Assembly: GCA_009763385.1 (NCBI GenBank)
Contig: CM019824.1
Location: forward strand, 114,098,660 to 114,162,659
Source of the DNA: Coix lacryma-jobi var. lacryma-jobi
Lineage: Eukaryota > Streptophyta > Magnoliopsida > Poales > Poaceae
Direction: 5' to 3'
Length of the DNA: 64,000 nucleotides
Below the pieces are notes generated by a model. The model worked only from the letters and a program-made list of their open reading frames with translations, searched no databases and was not told where the DNA came from. Of the stretch, positions 1-10,453 are shown in pieces; the first letter of the stretch is position 1, and each line of letters starts with the position of its first letter. Made by a program: the position numbers and the translations under genes.

Positions 1-871
1 TGGGAGAAGTTTGGTTGCAGTCCCATTCGATTTGGTGAAGATCCAATCGATTTTGGTTTTGTCCCGTGGGGATTTTGGGGTTTCTGGGCAGTGGCGGACT
101 TTCCGCCCCCCCAGCCGCGGACAGTCCGCGAGTCGGGGTTCCAGCCTAAGCAGTGGCTGTTTGCCTCGGCGCTTTTCCCCTCGGGTGACCGGCGGACAGT
201 CCGCCAGTGACAGGCGCGGACAGTCCGGGGTGTACATCGGACGCTCCACAGGACAGGCACCGGACGCTCAGAGTTCACTGTTCACGTGAACCGCGGACAG
301 TCCGACGTGCAAACCGCGGACAGTCCGGGACTCGTCCAGGGCTGTTGCAGAATAGTTCGTTTTGAGTCATTTTGCCGGCGGACAGTCCGGCCCCCTAGTG
401 GCGGACAGTCCGGCCTTCACCGGACAGTCCGGGAGCCTGACGGCGGAATGTCCAGGAACCTGCAGCTTGTGCAGTTTTAGTACGTTTGCCCTCGCGGTTT
501 TTCCGTTTTGTTTCCGGACTTCTCGTTTGCTCCTAGAGTTCACCTAGGAACCTCCCTACATATCTTTGCTATGCGTTAGCATCGGTATTTGGAGGAATCC
601 CGACGTAGCCCTCTATCTACATTTGGGAGTGGTCTTTTAGGCACAAACTTGACTCAGGGTTTTGAGAGTTTTGGTTTGCTCTCTTGTGTGGTGCCTCGCT
701 GTGATCCTAGGGATCATCCACCCTCTTTCCGAGGGTCGTGGGCATCACGTTTGAGTCCGAAGCTTTTGGGGTTGATTTTGTTGGGACAGAGGCCGGAATT
801 TCTAAGAAGAAATTTTAGGCTCCCATTCACCCCCCCTCTGGTCGCCTTGCTTTAGCATTTTCGGTCCTTCA
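1..871 (+). repeat. 5' LTR of element A (left part outside window)
   Basis: This is the end of the 5' LTR. It matches 8300-9091 nearly base for base, apart from an extra segment of about 75 bp near 121-205 and scattered substitutions. It ends TCCTTCA directly before the primer binding site. Short ORFs here (for example 11-289 and 589-855) recur in the 3' copy and are not considered genes. Confidence 0.9.
100..455 (+). repeat. Cluster of CGGACAGTCCG palindromes in 5' LTR of A
   Basis: About ten copies of a near-palindrome, consensus CGGACAGTCCG or CGGACTGTCCG, are spread over 350 bp. Several are degenerate (for example near 103 and 446). Multiple short palindromic motifs in LTRs are a known hallmark of Sireviruses. 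The same cluster is present in the 3' LTR at 8394-8675. Confidence 0.85.
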
Positions 872-873
872 AT

Positions 874-886
874 TGGTATCGGAGCC
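874..886 (+). other. Primer binding site of A (initiator Met-tRNA)
   Basis: TGGTATCGGAGCC starts three bases after the LTR end. It differs at one base from the canonical TGGTATCAGAGCC complement of plant initiator tRNA-Met, the usual primer of copia elements. Confidence 0.85.
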
Positions 887-1041
887 AGTTAAGGATCTCT
901 CTACCTTAACAGGTTCCGGATCCGTGAAGGCGACCTTTTGAGAGCGGTTTTGTTTCCGACTTTGCTTGTTGAGGTGTTTGAGCTTTTATCTTGCTAACAC
1001 TAACGGTGCTTTTAGAAAGTGGACCAAGTTCTTCTTCAAGC

Positions 1042-2991
1042 ATGTCTTTGTCTTTTAGCTTGAACGTTTCCAAGGACGACATCTTGGGAAGGAGGAGGAG
1101 TGCAGTTGATGAGAGGGATCGCGAGGTGAACGATCTACTGAACTTTCTACATCATGACGAGCTTTCACCGGAGGATCTTCTATGTCAACTTGGTAAGGCC
1201 AAGAGAGGTACACTTGCTCATGGACTTGTGATCTTGCACAATCTTTATGAGGCTCGTTCTAGTTTTGTTGAGCATTGTAGTACCCTGTGTAGAAAGGTCA
1301 AAAAGTTGAAATGCTCCATTGCTAGTCTGAAGTCTAGTGCATCTTTGCCTTGCACCTCCTGTAGTGACATGGTTAGGAAGAATGATGAGCTAAGCTTTTC
1401 CCTTGCTAGCTTAAAATCTGAGAATGAAATGTTGATATCTAATGCTTCCAAACCATGTTTAGTTTGCACTGACTTAAGCAAGGACCTTGATTGTGCTAAA
1501 ACTGAAATAGCCTTGCTAAAGTCGGATGCTTTGTTACCATGTGTTTCTTGTGAGTCTTTGTGTACTGAAATTGATGAACTAAAATTGACTCACACCACAT
1601 GTGTAGATGAACTTGAGCATGCTAGGGCTGAAATTGTTGAAATAAATTCTAGGCCTTGTAGCTCATGCTCTTTGAATAAAAATGCTTGCCCTACTTCTTG
1701 TGCTATTCATGATTCTTTGCTTGATGTGAATGGTGATGTTTCTTCCACCGATTTTATTTGCACGTCTTGCATTGATTTGGAAAAAGAAGTTTTGGCTTTG
1801 AAACAAATGCGCGATGATATGAGCGCTAAGTTGGTTGAGCACAATGATATGAGTGCCAACCTTGAAAAGGAGATTGAGCTCTTGCGTACCACATATGCCG
1901 AGTGCATTCAGAAGGAGATGGAAAACTTAAGAAACACTCTTTGTGGTACTTGTGATCGCCTCATGTTTGAAAATGAGGTTTTAGCCAAAAGATGCAAGAG
2001 TCTTTGTGCTAAGTCGTTTGAGTCACGCATTTCTTCCAACTCTGATGTTGATATTTTTGAGTTTGTTTCTTTGCAACCGGAGTTGAGTTCTTATGTTGCG
2101 CGTGAGTCTTTTGACTGTAGCATTAGTGCCAAGGTTTCGGATAGCTCTTTCATAGCTACTCCTAACCTTGCTATTTCTTCGAGTGATGTCCAAGGGACTT
2201 CTCTTGACAAGGGTGCTTCTCATATTTTTGGGACTCGTGCTCCCAATCCGGTTTTTCATTGCACCTTTTGCAAGAAGGATGGACATTCGCTCGATTTTTG
2301 TTTTCGCCGTGACAAACAAGAGCAACGTATTCGAGCTAAGGCTTTTAGGAAGCCGCGTAGCCTTTCCCATGGCACGTGTGCTCCTAGTGTTGGCACCAAG
2401 TTAGTTGTTGATGCTTCTTGTTCTAAGTCCCAAGGGACTTCTCACTTGTCAGAGAATGGTGTGCCCTCCAATAAGCCTTTGTACCATTGCTCTTTTTGTG
2501 AGAAAGATGGGCATCAAGAAAGCTTTTGCTATCGGCGTGCCAAATGCTTGCGCCAAGCTCGCTCTTCTAGGAAGCTGGTGGTTCATAGCCCTTCTCATGG
2601 CATGAACGCTTGTGCTCCTAGTAAGAAGCCCCTCTTTGTTGATGGGTTTTATGACTCCTTTTCTAGTGGGTTAGGTCATGATCGTGGACATGCCTCTAGT
2701 GCTTCTTCTCTTGGTCCACGTCATGCTTCTCATGGTGCTTCTATTGGTTCTTCTACAAAAACCTTGGAAGATGTTTGCCTCTTTTCCCGTGGTATGACTC
2801 GTTCTTCTCCTCGAGTTGTCCTTTTGAGGAATGCTTCCAAGGGTGTTTCACAATTGCATTTGAACCAACATTTGCATCATGCTAACCCACAAGATAAGTT
2901 GAGTTTTGTGACCAAGTCTTGGGTTCCCAAGTATATGCTTGCTAACCCTTCGGGATCCAAGACTCGGGTTACTTTGTCCTCTTGTGTGTAG
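1042..2991 (+). CDS. Gag-like nucleocapsid protein of non-autonomous element A
   Basis: A long open frame runs without interruption from an in-frame ATG at 991; the ATG at 1042 is the more natural start because it begins the charged sequence after a Ser/Leu-rich stretch (650 residues from there). Residues counted from 991: coiled-coil-like Leu/Glu/Lys-rich segments occupy about 60-340 and carry six spaced CxxC pairs (Cys 121, 156, 184, 223, 257, 318). Two retroviral-type zinc knuckles CX2CX4HX4C follow at 424-437 and 500-513, each followed by a basic FCxRR segment. The C-terminus is Ser/His-rich and ends at a TAG. By analogy with Sirevirus gag the protein should bind element RNA and assemble particles, but the usual N-terminal copia gag domain is not evident. 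The zinc knuckle resembles the one encoded by H (63388-63429). An open frame this long in an otherwise aged element suggests past selection or a young lineage. Confidence 0.75.
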   Translation: MSLSFSLNVSKDDILGRRRSAVDERDREVNDLLNFLHHDELSPEDLLCQLGKAKRGTLAHGLVILHNLYEARSSFVEHCSTLCRKVKKLKCSIASLKSSASLPCTSCSDMVRKNDELSFSLASLKSENEMLISNASKPCLVCTDLSKDLDCAKTEIALLKSDALLPCVSCESLCTEIDELKLTHTTCVDELEHARAEIVEINSRPCSSCSLNKNACPTSCAIHDSLLDVNGDVSSTDFICTSCIDLEKEVLALKQMRDDMSAKLVEHNDMSANLEKEIELLRTTYAECIQKEMENLRNTLCGTCDRLMFENEVLAKRCKSLCAKSFESRISSNSDVDIFEFVSLQPELSSYVARESFDCSISAKVSDSSFIATPNLAISSSDVQGTSLDKGASHIFGTRAPNPVFHCTFCKKDGHSLDFCFRRDKQEQRIRAKAFRKPRSLSHGTCAPSVGTKLVVDASCSKSQGTSHLSENGVPSNKPLYHCSFCEKDGHQESFCYRRAKCLRQARSSRKLVVHSPSHGMNACAPSKKPLFVDGFYDSFSSGLGHDRGHASSASSLGPRHASHGASIGSSTKTLEDVCLFSRGMTRSSPRVVLLRNASKGVSQLHLNQHLHHANPQDKLSFVTKSWVPKYMLANPSGSKTRVTLSSCV

Positions 2992-5900
2992 ATATGAGGA
3001 CGCGGGGTGGAGAACATGCGCCTGATGGGACTTGGTCTTTTAGATATGACCAAGATTTGATGGTTCTCTACGCCCCGCTTAGTTTTGCCTCCAAAGAGGT
3101 TTTTGCTACTCGATGAGCTTTCTCTTACACTCATGCCTTGAATATCCATGTTCTATTTCTTGTGGTATGAGATGGACTTTCATGTGCTCACTTGTATAGT
3201 TCTTGCATGTACATTTTCTTTTGTATCATGTTTTGTTTTAGTCTAGCATTTGCTATCCTGTATATCATGTCATGCTAGTCTTGTGTACAGCTTTGGTGGT
3301 TAATCCACTTTTCGTGCTAGTTTGTGATCCTCATGAACATTGTGCCATGTTTTACCATATTACTCCATGAGCTTGAATTGTAGTGGTATGATGTTCATTA
3401 GGTTTCACTTTTCAGGTGCTAGTTTTGTTTAGCTACATGTATCTTGTTGATATGATTAGTTTGAGCACTAGCCTTTCCACAATTTTATCATGTTACATGC
3501 TTTTGGATCTATTGCTATCATTATCTTGCATTATAGCATGTGTTGAGGTTTAGGCTGTGTTTGGATTGATCATGTTTTTAGGCTGCATTTTGCTATACAG
3601 TGCTTTATCCTGTTGCATGGTAGTCTTGACTAGTTTGAGTTCAGATCTCCTTGCGGTATCATTCATAGGTAGATCTCTTTTTGTTGAGAGTTCACCTTAT
3701 GCTTTTTATGTGACAAACCATTTTCGTGGAGACCTTGAGGTCACACTGGACGAGACAACGCCTTGTGTTTCTTCTGCCTTTGAGTGTGTAGGAGACCAGG
3801 AGCCTGGAGAGAGCATTTCGGCTCACGAACCCGATCCCACTTCTTCCACGACTTGGGGTTCCGTTCGAGCAGCTCTCCAGCGAGCACTAGCTGCACCTGT
3901 GGGAGCGACAGCATTAGGCGAGGGGGAGACGATTTTGGCGAGGCAGGTGCCCCGAAGATTTTAGCAGATTCAGGCGTCCCCTCGAGTATCACACCAGCAG
4001 GCGGTCATGCGTATCATGAGGTACCCCGACACACTTCTGAGTTCGGTTTCTGGTACTCTTCTTCTCTGACCCTTTCCTGCTGTGTGGTCTTTTCGATGTG
4101 GATTTTGCTGGCTGTCGCTTGAGCATTTCTTGGCTCTTTATTTGTGTCTTTGGTGCGTGTTTCCCTTTTAGTTGGGGAAGCATTTTGCTTGTTGTATCTT
4201 AGTTGGACTTCTCCGATACCCTTTTTGTTTTGGGTCTTCCTTTTTAGACTAGCTTTTGCTCTATTCCTTATAGGCTAGCTTTGCATGCATTTCATCATGT
4301 ACATCTTGCATTTTAGAGCTTCATGTTTAGAGCAATGAAAATGAGACTATGCTCTTTTTGGTATGCCCTGCTTATTCATGATGATGCTTGTAGCTTAGGC
4401 TCCTTTTGATCACTTGATACATGTTATGAGCTAAGCTATTTTTTTTGCAAATGGTGAACTTGATTAATCAACTATGAAACTTTTAATTTGTTCACCATTG
4501 AGATTGGCAACTAGCATGGGTAGGATGTGTTGAGATCACTTATGCTATCTTTTGTATGCTAGGTTGCTATGTCTCTTGCATTGAGTCATTCACTTGCTTG
4601 GATTGTTCATATTTACCTTGTGCTAAAATTTGATCCAAGTTTAGTGAATTAAAAAGATCGAGATGGGATTGCATGTGTCAGCACATCACAGTATCGAGAC
4701 TGTTTCTCAATGCACTTTTGAGTTAAACTTGAGCCGTGTATTGTAAGACCGAAACCGGTGCTTTAAGCTTCTGATTGCTTTTCTTGCATAGGCTTAGCCC
4801 GGTTGAAAAGTTAGGCAATGACCATGCTTTCAACCTCTCGCAATCACATGCTTTTAATATGAACTTGTGTTAATACCGCTGCAATCTCCGATAAAATTTG
4901 AAAAATAACACAAGTATATGCTTCATTCTATTGCATGATGATTGAACTTTGCTAGGGGTAGTTCACCTTTTTACTTGAGTTAGCACTTGCTTGATTTCCT
5001 GTCTATTCATGCTAAGTGCTATTTTAGTGGTGAACTCCTTTTCAAATGGCTTAAAACTGCTCATGTGCTTAATTGTTCATATTTCGTATTCACTTGATCA
5101 GTTTGAGCCTTTGCTAGCATTTGTATTGATTGCTACACTTTCAGGGCAGCACCCTTTGAGCATCTTTTCATTCTGATTGCTATACACTTGAAGCTGTTGC
5201 ATTGTGCATATCATGCATTTTTAGCTTAGTGTACATACCCCCAGCTCCGATACACTTCTTGGTCACTTTCGTTGCTTTTCTCAGCCCCCATATGCTTTTG
5301 GTTGATGACTTGTCTTGTGCTTGTGTCAACTTTGTAAAAATGTCAAAACCCCTCAGCATGTTCCCTTTTGTCAAGGGGGAGAAGCTGTTTGCAAGGGGGA
5401 GCTTGAGTGTTGGCACAAAGGGGAGAGTCATGCATTTTGGGGAGAGCTTTGAGCTAGGGGGAGTTTAGCTCTTTTATGTTCTTCTTCACTTGGTATAGCT
5501 CTTTTATGTGTTTCAATTGGTATCCATCTTTTGGTATGGAATGCAATTGGTGTCATGAGCTTTGTTACATAGTTTTTGTGTATAGGCTTGATTTCAGGGG
5601 GACTCGCTTTTGTCTTGCTGCTTCTCCGCGTGCTCCGAGTGATTGTGCTCCATTTAGTGTTGAGCTTCTCTTTGTGTTTTTCTCAGCCGGTATCAAGCCT
5701 GCTAGTCGTGTTGAGCCGTTTTTGCCTCTGTCTAGAGGGACTAGCAGTTTTTGCTTGGTATTTTCGATTGGTATGGACCCTTCAGCTAGTTGCGTCGAGC
5801 CTATGTGCCTCTGTCTTGAGGAACTAGCTGTTTTCACCAATTCTTGGTTGTTTGTGATCAGTTTTGCATTTTTATGCATTGATTCAACCTCAATTGGTAT

Positions 5901-6653
5901 CGAGCCTTGAGCTAGTGGTGTTGAGCCTTTTCTGCCTCTTCTTGAGGACTAGCTCATTTTTACTTGGTTGCGTCGAGCCGTTGCCCATGTCTTTGGGAAC
6001 CAAGTTTTTCGCTCTATGTGATCAAGTTTTGCTCTTTGATGAGTTGTTGCTCTGATCCCTTGCTTGGTTGCATTGAGCCATTGCCCATGTCTTTGGGGAC
6101 CAAGTTATGTTCATTTCAAATTGCCCCCTCTTTAGCATTTCTTTGGCTTTTGGGCATTTGAATGGATAATCTTCTCATGACAAGTGATTTTGTTCTTTGC
6201 CCTTCGATGGCTTTTGATCACTTGAATGAGATTTTCAGTTTTGGTATCTCAAACCATCTCTTGTGCCTAGTTTTTGTCAATTCAATCATCAAGGGGGAGA
6301 AAGAGAAAGAGAAAGAGAAAGAGAAAAAGGGGGAGATCTCGACCCAAGTGAATCCAAGTGGATAAGTACCTTAGTTTCTTTTGTGATGATTGTTTAACAA
6401 TTTATTTGAGAATGGTTTTTGAGTGCCTTTTGGGATTTCATGAAACTCTTGTTTTCACTTGACTCTTCGGTTGTGTGGAGGCTTTGCCCGCTTTTCCCAT
6501 TTCTTTCGGGACCGAGAGCTTTTATTTGAGTTTTCATGATCCTTCCTCATCTCAAGTGGCCTTGTGTTTGCTTTTGCTTGGCTTTTGGGCACTTGAATGA
6601 GTCTTGCCTTCAAACCCTTCCTTTGTGGTTTATTTTTAGTCAATGCACTCATC
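2992..6653 (+). other. Non-coding 3' internal region of A
   Basis: About 3.7 kb between the gag-like ORF and the purine tract. No pol domain is recognisable in any frame. It is T-rich and holds diverged repeats of a unit with GAGCC, CCTCT and GGAACTAGC between about 5640 and 6110. Stretches near 4680-4830 match, in reverse complement, element H near 59090-59240, so this is shared family 3' sequence. The 135-codon frame 3557-3964 (hydrophobic start, then acidic/Ser-rich) and the overlapping 3784-4122 are probably chance. Purine-rich blocks at 6290-6340 resemble decayed extra polypurine tracts. Confidence 0.7.
6297..6330 (+). repeat. (GAGAAA)n microsatellite
   Basis: A purine repeat of about five GAGAAA units directly follows a polypurine-tract-like GGGGGAGA in the 3' internal region of A. 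Confidence 0.85.
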
Positions 6654-6664
6654 AAGGGGGAGAT
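6654..6664 (+). other. Polypurine tract of A
   Basis: AAGGGGGAGAT lies immediately before the TG that starts the 3' LTR. The same arrangement precedes the LTRs of D (22528-22541) and H (58022-58032, minus strand). It would prime plus-strand DNA synthesis. Confidence 0.8.
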
Positions 6665-7282
6665 TGAGAACATATATGATGAATGATTGACATTGATGAG
6701 GAAGGTTTGAGGCTTTTCCTGGTTTAGTCCATATCTCGCTATGAGCTTAATGTTTATGACTAACCGGTGGCGTTGAGTTGTGGTGTGTTTCTGTGTTGGT
6801 GTGCGTGTGCAACATGTGTCTCTTGGTTTTGTTGATGTGCAGGTGTGGAGCTCGGATACAGTGGTCTATGGCGAGGTGAAGGTCAAGTAGAGACGTGCCG
6901 TGCCGACGGATCGGGAGCGGTGAAGGATGGGCGTGCCGTGCGGCGGACGTGCCATGCCGATGTACCCAGAGCGGTGAAGGGCGGACGTGAGGCTTGGACT
7001 GACGGACCAGAGGGCCAGAGGACCAGCTGTGGTAGCTGGCACGTGGCATCGGCGAGCGGGAGCACATGGGAATCTGCGATGCATCGGCCGAGTCGGGAGG
7101 AAGACGTGGCGTCGTGACACTTGGCAGGAGGTCGGACACGGGCTTGCATGCGGCGCAAGTGCCGTCGGCCGAGTCAAGGAGGATGGCGAAGGCGTTGTGC
7201 CTGGCGTGGAGGCTGGACATGCATCGGCATCGGTGCCGGTGGTCGGGGCGTGCGAACTACATCCCGTCTACGGTGCGGGTTC

Positions 7283-7521
7283 GGTAGCTGAGCCTCAAAA
7301 AGCTACCATCGCCGGTTTCCGAGTTTGGGCCTCAAAACTCGGGGTGGCCGGTTTCCGAGTTTTGGCCTCAAAACTCGGCGAGGACGGTTTCCAGGTTTGA
7401 GCCTCAAAACTTGGGCTCGCGGGTTTCCGAGTTTGGGCCTCAAAACTCGAGGTGGACGGTTTGCCAGGTTTGGGCCTCAAAACCTGGGCTGGCGGGTTTA
7501 CCGGTTTGGTCCTCAAAACCG
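7283..7521 (+). repeat. Tandem array of seven hairpins with co-varying stems (A)
   Basis: Seven inverted repeats recur about every 36 bp with a conserved loop core (GGGCCTC-like). Left/right arms: GGTAGCT/AGCTACC (7283, 7301); CCGAGTTT/AAACTCGG (7319, 7335; and 7355, 7371); CCAGGTTT/AAACTTGG (7391, 7407; one G-T/U wobble); CCGAGTTT/AAACTCGA (7427, 7443); CCAGGTTT/AAACCTGG (7464, 7480); CGGTTT/AAACCG (7502, 7516). The arm sequence changes between units but pairing is kept. The array lies in U3 upstream of the TATA box, so it would also be near the 3' end of the transcript. Confidence 0.85.
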
Positions 7522-7773
7522 AGGGTGGTCCGAAAGGATGGTCGACGCGTGGCGGAGTGGAGAGGCTGGCGCGGCGGCGAATCTATCCACGAGGAAGGCG
7601 CGGTCGTCGACATGACGGCACGTGGCGGCATCAGGGAGGTCGCGTCGAGGCGAAGCAACCGGATGTGCGGGCGTGGCCGTCGGATGAAGATTGACCGGAC
7701 TGGATGGTTTTACCCCTGGGGGTATTTGGGTTGAGTGCTTAATGTAAGGGCGTTTTGGTCTTCGGACGTGCGC

Positions 7774-7783
7774 CTATATATAT
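7774..7783 (+). promoter_or_regulatory. TATA box in LTR of A
   Basis: CTATATATAT in a GC-rich context about 1.1 kb into the LTR, followed by a CT-rich leader. It is the only good TATA match in this LTR and would set the U3/R boundary about 30 bp downstream. Confidence 0.6.
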
Positions 7784-8393
7784 GAAGGGGGCTGCTAGGG
7801 CAGCCGCATCCTTGGGAATTCTTGGTGGTGTCTCTCTCACTTTGTTCCTGTGAGAGAAGGCTAGGGTTAGGGAGAGTTGGCTCTTGTTCTTGAGCTTTTT
7901 GCCATCCAAGCTTTGTGTTGCTAGGATTGGCTTGTAGCCCGACACCGAGTGATTAATCAATCTTCCATTCCTCTGAATCCAAGGATCAAATTCGTGGTTG
8001 AATTCGCGTTTTGAATTTGTTCTTCGCGTTCTTCTTTTCTCCACGATTTTCCCCTCCCCCGATCTCCCTCTACGCTGCGTCTTTTGCGATTCCGTTTGAA
8101 TCAACTTGTTCTTTGATGTGAGGAGAATATTTCCACTGAAGGAATTCAACTCTACCCTCACGAACAAGTAGATCGGGCCGAAATCGTTTTTGTTCTTCGT
8201 TCTTCCCCTTTTCTAGTGTTCTTCGGATTTCTCATGGTTGAGTTGGATTGTAGCAATGATATCCTAGGATTAGCTTCCCAACACGTAGAAGAACATTTCG
8301 GAGAAGTTTGGTTGCAGCCCCATTCGATTTGGTGAGGATCCAATCGATTTTGGTTTTGTCCCATGGCGTTTTTGGGCGTTCTGGGCGGTGGTG

Positions 8394-8675
8394 GACTGTC
8401 CGCCCCTCCAGTCGCGGACAGTCCGCCAGTGACCCGCGGACAGTCCGGGGTGTACATCGGACGCTGCACAGGACAGGCACCGGACGCTCAGAGTTCACTG
8501 TTCACGTGAACCGCGGACAGTCCGACGTGCAAACCGCGGACTGTCCGAGACTCATCCAGGGCTGTTGCAGAACAGTTCGTTTTGAGTCATTTTGCCGGCG
8601 GACAGTCCGACCCCCTAGTGGCGGACAGTCCGGCCTTCACCGGACAGTCCGGGAGCCTGACGACGGACTGTCCGG
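8394..8675 (+). repeat. Cluster of CGGACAGTCCG palindromes in 3' LTR of A
   Basis: Nine copies of CGGACAGTCCG or CGGACTGTCCG in about 280 bp, downstream of the TATA box. It corresponds to 100-455 in the 5' LTR but has fewer units because the 5' copy carries an extra segment of about 75 bp. Confidence 0.85.
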
Positions 8676-9151
8676 GATCCTGCAGCTTGTGCAGTTTTAG
8701 TGCGTTTGCCCTCGCGGCTTTTCCGTTTTGTTTTTGGACTTCTCGTTTGCTCCTAGAGTACACCTAGGAACCTCTCTACATATCTTTGCTACGCGTTAGC
8801 ATCGGTATTTGGAGGAATCCCGACGTAGCCCTCTATCTACGTTTGGGAGTGGTCCTTTAGGCACGAACTTGACTCAGGGTTTTGAGAGTTTTGGTTTGCT
8901 CTCTTGTGTGGTGCCTCACTGTGATCCTAGGGATCATCCACCCTCTTTCCGAGGGTCGTGGGCGTCACGTTTGAGTCTGAAGCTTTTGGGGTTGATTTTG
9001 TTGGGACAGAGGCCGGAATTTCTGAGAAGAAATTTTAGGCTCCCATTCACCCCCCCTCTGGTCGCCTTGCTTTAGCATTTTCGGTCCTTCAGTATCTCAA
9101 CCGTTGTTCAACGTCGGTTTGATCTGAGGGCTGCGGTTCATCCCACCGGGC

Positions 9152-9158
9152 TATATAA
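9152..9158 (+). promoter_or_regulatory. TATA box in LTR of B
   Basis: TATATAA in the context CCACCGGGCTATATAAG, identical to the context in the LTR of C (47270-47276). Conservation between two copies supports a real promoter. Confidence 0.65.
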
Positions 9159-9363
9159 GAAACCCGAGACCCCCCCTCTTGTATCGAATTCATATCTCAT
9201 AGCATAGATCAATCAATTAGAGGAGAGGTAGCCTAGACAACTAGGAGCTTCATCATCCAAGGGCGTAGCTAGAATAGAATTAGAAGAGTCGAGGGAAGCT
9301 CAGATTCCGGATCTAGTCAGGAGGAGCTAGGTAATTAGCCTTGTCTTCTTTCTTGTATCAACA

Positions 9364-9560
9364 TTGTTCTTCTAATTGTCTTCTAATTGTCTAGTTGTCT
9401 TCTAGTTCATTATCTTGTGTTCTAATTGTGTTCTAGTTCATCTTCTAATCTCTCTAGTTCATCTCTGTGCTCTAATCTAGTTCTAATTACCTCTCTAGTT
9501 TATCTATGTGTTCTAATTGTTCATCTAGTTCTTATTCATCTTCTAGTTTGTGTTCTAGTT
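9364..9560 (+). repeat. Degenerate TCTAATTGT/TCTAGTTCAT repeats in LTR of B
   Basis: About 200 bp of diverged short units of the types TTCTAATTGT and TCTAGTTCATC just downstream of the transcribed leader. The equivalent part of the C LTR (47480-47600) is much less repetitive, so this is a copy-specific expansion. The ORF 9426-9623 is a product of the repeat. Confidence 0.7.
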
Positions 9561-10453
9561 GATACATGTCATGACTTGTTTCTATTTTGTGTTCATAATT
9601 ATAATGTTCATTGTCTACTTTGATTATATGTCTAGCATAGCTAGTGTATCTCTATGTTTATGCTCTTGTTCGTATAGCGCTCATTCTGTCGATCGCGGGG
9701 TGAGTGGTCAACATTGTGTAAGCATGGTGCTTATACGTTATTTACCTGCGAATGCACCCTATATTCCGGGACAGCAAGTGGTAGATCGCGAGGGTGACTT
9801 TTATAGCCTTGTTGAGTCCTTTGCAGTCCACTCCCCGAATATAGGACAAGTAAGACCTGGTCACCCGGAGGTGATAGACTCTGGATCTGATCCTCCATGC
9901 GTGATGTCTCCTGCGTATAAATATAAGTTATTCTAACCATGATTGCTAAACATAATTGCACTAATTGATGTAGTCTATGACCTATAGTTAGAACCATATT
10001 AGGAAGTTAATCTATCTCTTTCTAGTTTTGGCTACGATCTGACCTTGGGTGAGAATGCTCTGTTGGAACTCTTTTATATGGTTTACTCTGTTCTATTACA
10101 TTTATCTTATTTATCATTCTTTATTGATTCTTATGTTGAGTATAGATCTAGTGGAACTCTTATCATAATCATACATGTGTGTGTCATAGTTGTAGATGTT
10201 TATCTCTTGTCACTCAGTTAACTAACGATATGCATTGCTTGGTGAAATGCTACAACGGATGTATTTTATTTGTGCGCTTGCGGATAATCTCATTTCATAT
10301 TTTATAAGGGCAAGATCATAAATACCATCCACATCTCTAGTGTTGCTGCTAGTGGTGACAGCCTAGCATTAAAGGTAATGTTGTTAGATTTGTCTACCTA
10401 CATTTCTAGCGCCGTTGTCTGAAGTGATGCTAAGAGATGTCAACAAGCATTTC

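Larger units (their letters stand above)
1..9091 (+). mobile_element. Element A: non-autonomous Sirevirus-like Ty1/copia retrotransposon
   Basis: The element is bounded by direct repeats: 1-871 matches about 8300-9091. The LTR is followed by an initiator-Met tRNA primer site and the second LTR is preceded by a purine tract, which fixes the plus orientation. The interior holds a single gag-like ORF and about 3.7 kb of non-coding DNA. I see no protease, integrase, reverse transcriptase or RNase H, so it must depend on proteins supplied in trans. Its LTR architecture and 3' region match element H (minus strand, 55972-64000), which retains pol domains. The two LTR copies differ at roughly 4-5 % of sites by hand count, plus an indel of about 75 bp, so the insertion is not recent. 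Its left end lies outside the window. It sits inside the 5' LTR of element B. Confidence 0.85.
6665..9091 (+). repeat. 3' LTR of element A (2427 bp)
   Basis: The LTR begins TGAGAAC after the purine tract and ends TCCTTCA, where similarity to the 5' copy also stops. Order inside: U3 with a seven-unit hairpin array (7283-7521), TATA box (7774), then the CGGACAGTCCG palindromes (8394-8675) and the conserved end. Right flank is GTATC (9092-9096), the expected target duplication; the left partner is outside the window. The same order of parts occurs in the minus-strand LTR of H. Confidence 0.85.
9092..10445 (+). repeat. Right part of 5' LTR of B
   Basis: It starts at the junction with A and ends GTCAACA, which is the inverse of TGTTGAC at the LTR start found at 15908. 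It resembles the LTR of C (47148-48426): both share the TATA block, the phrase around CACCCTATATTCCGGG or CACCCTATTCTCCGGG, and the end. Near 10401-10423 there is an imperfect copy of the primer-site region inside the LTR. Confidence 0.8.

Noticed and set aside
5180..5910. ORFs on both strands in the 3' internal region of A
   Set aside because: They overlap antisense to each other, carry no motif and follow the diverged non-coding repeats of this region.
7283..7521. CRISPR-like array of regular repeats
   Set aside because: Plant nuclear DNA, no cas genes, repeats are hairpins with conserved loops rather than repeat-spacer units, and the array lies inside an LTR.
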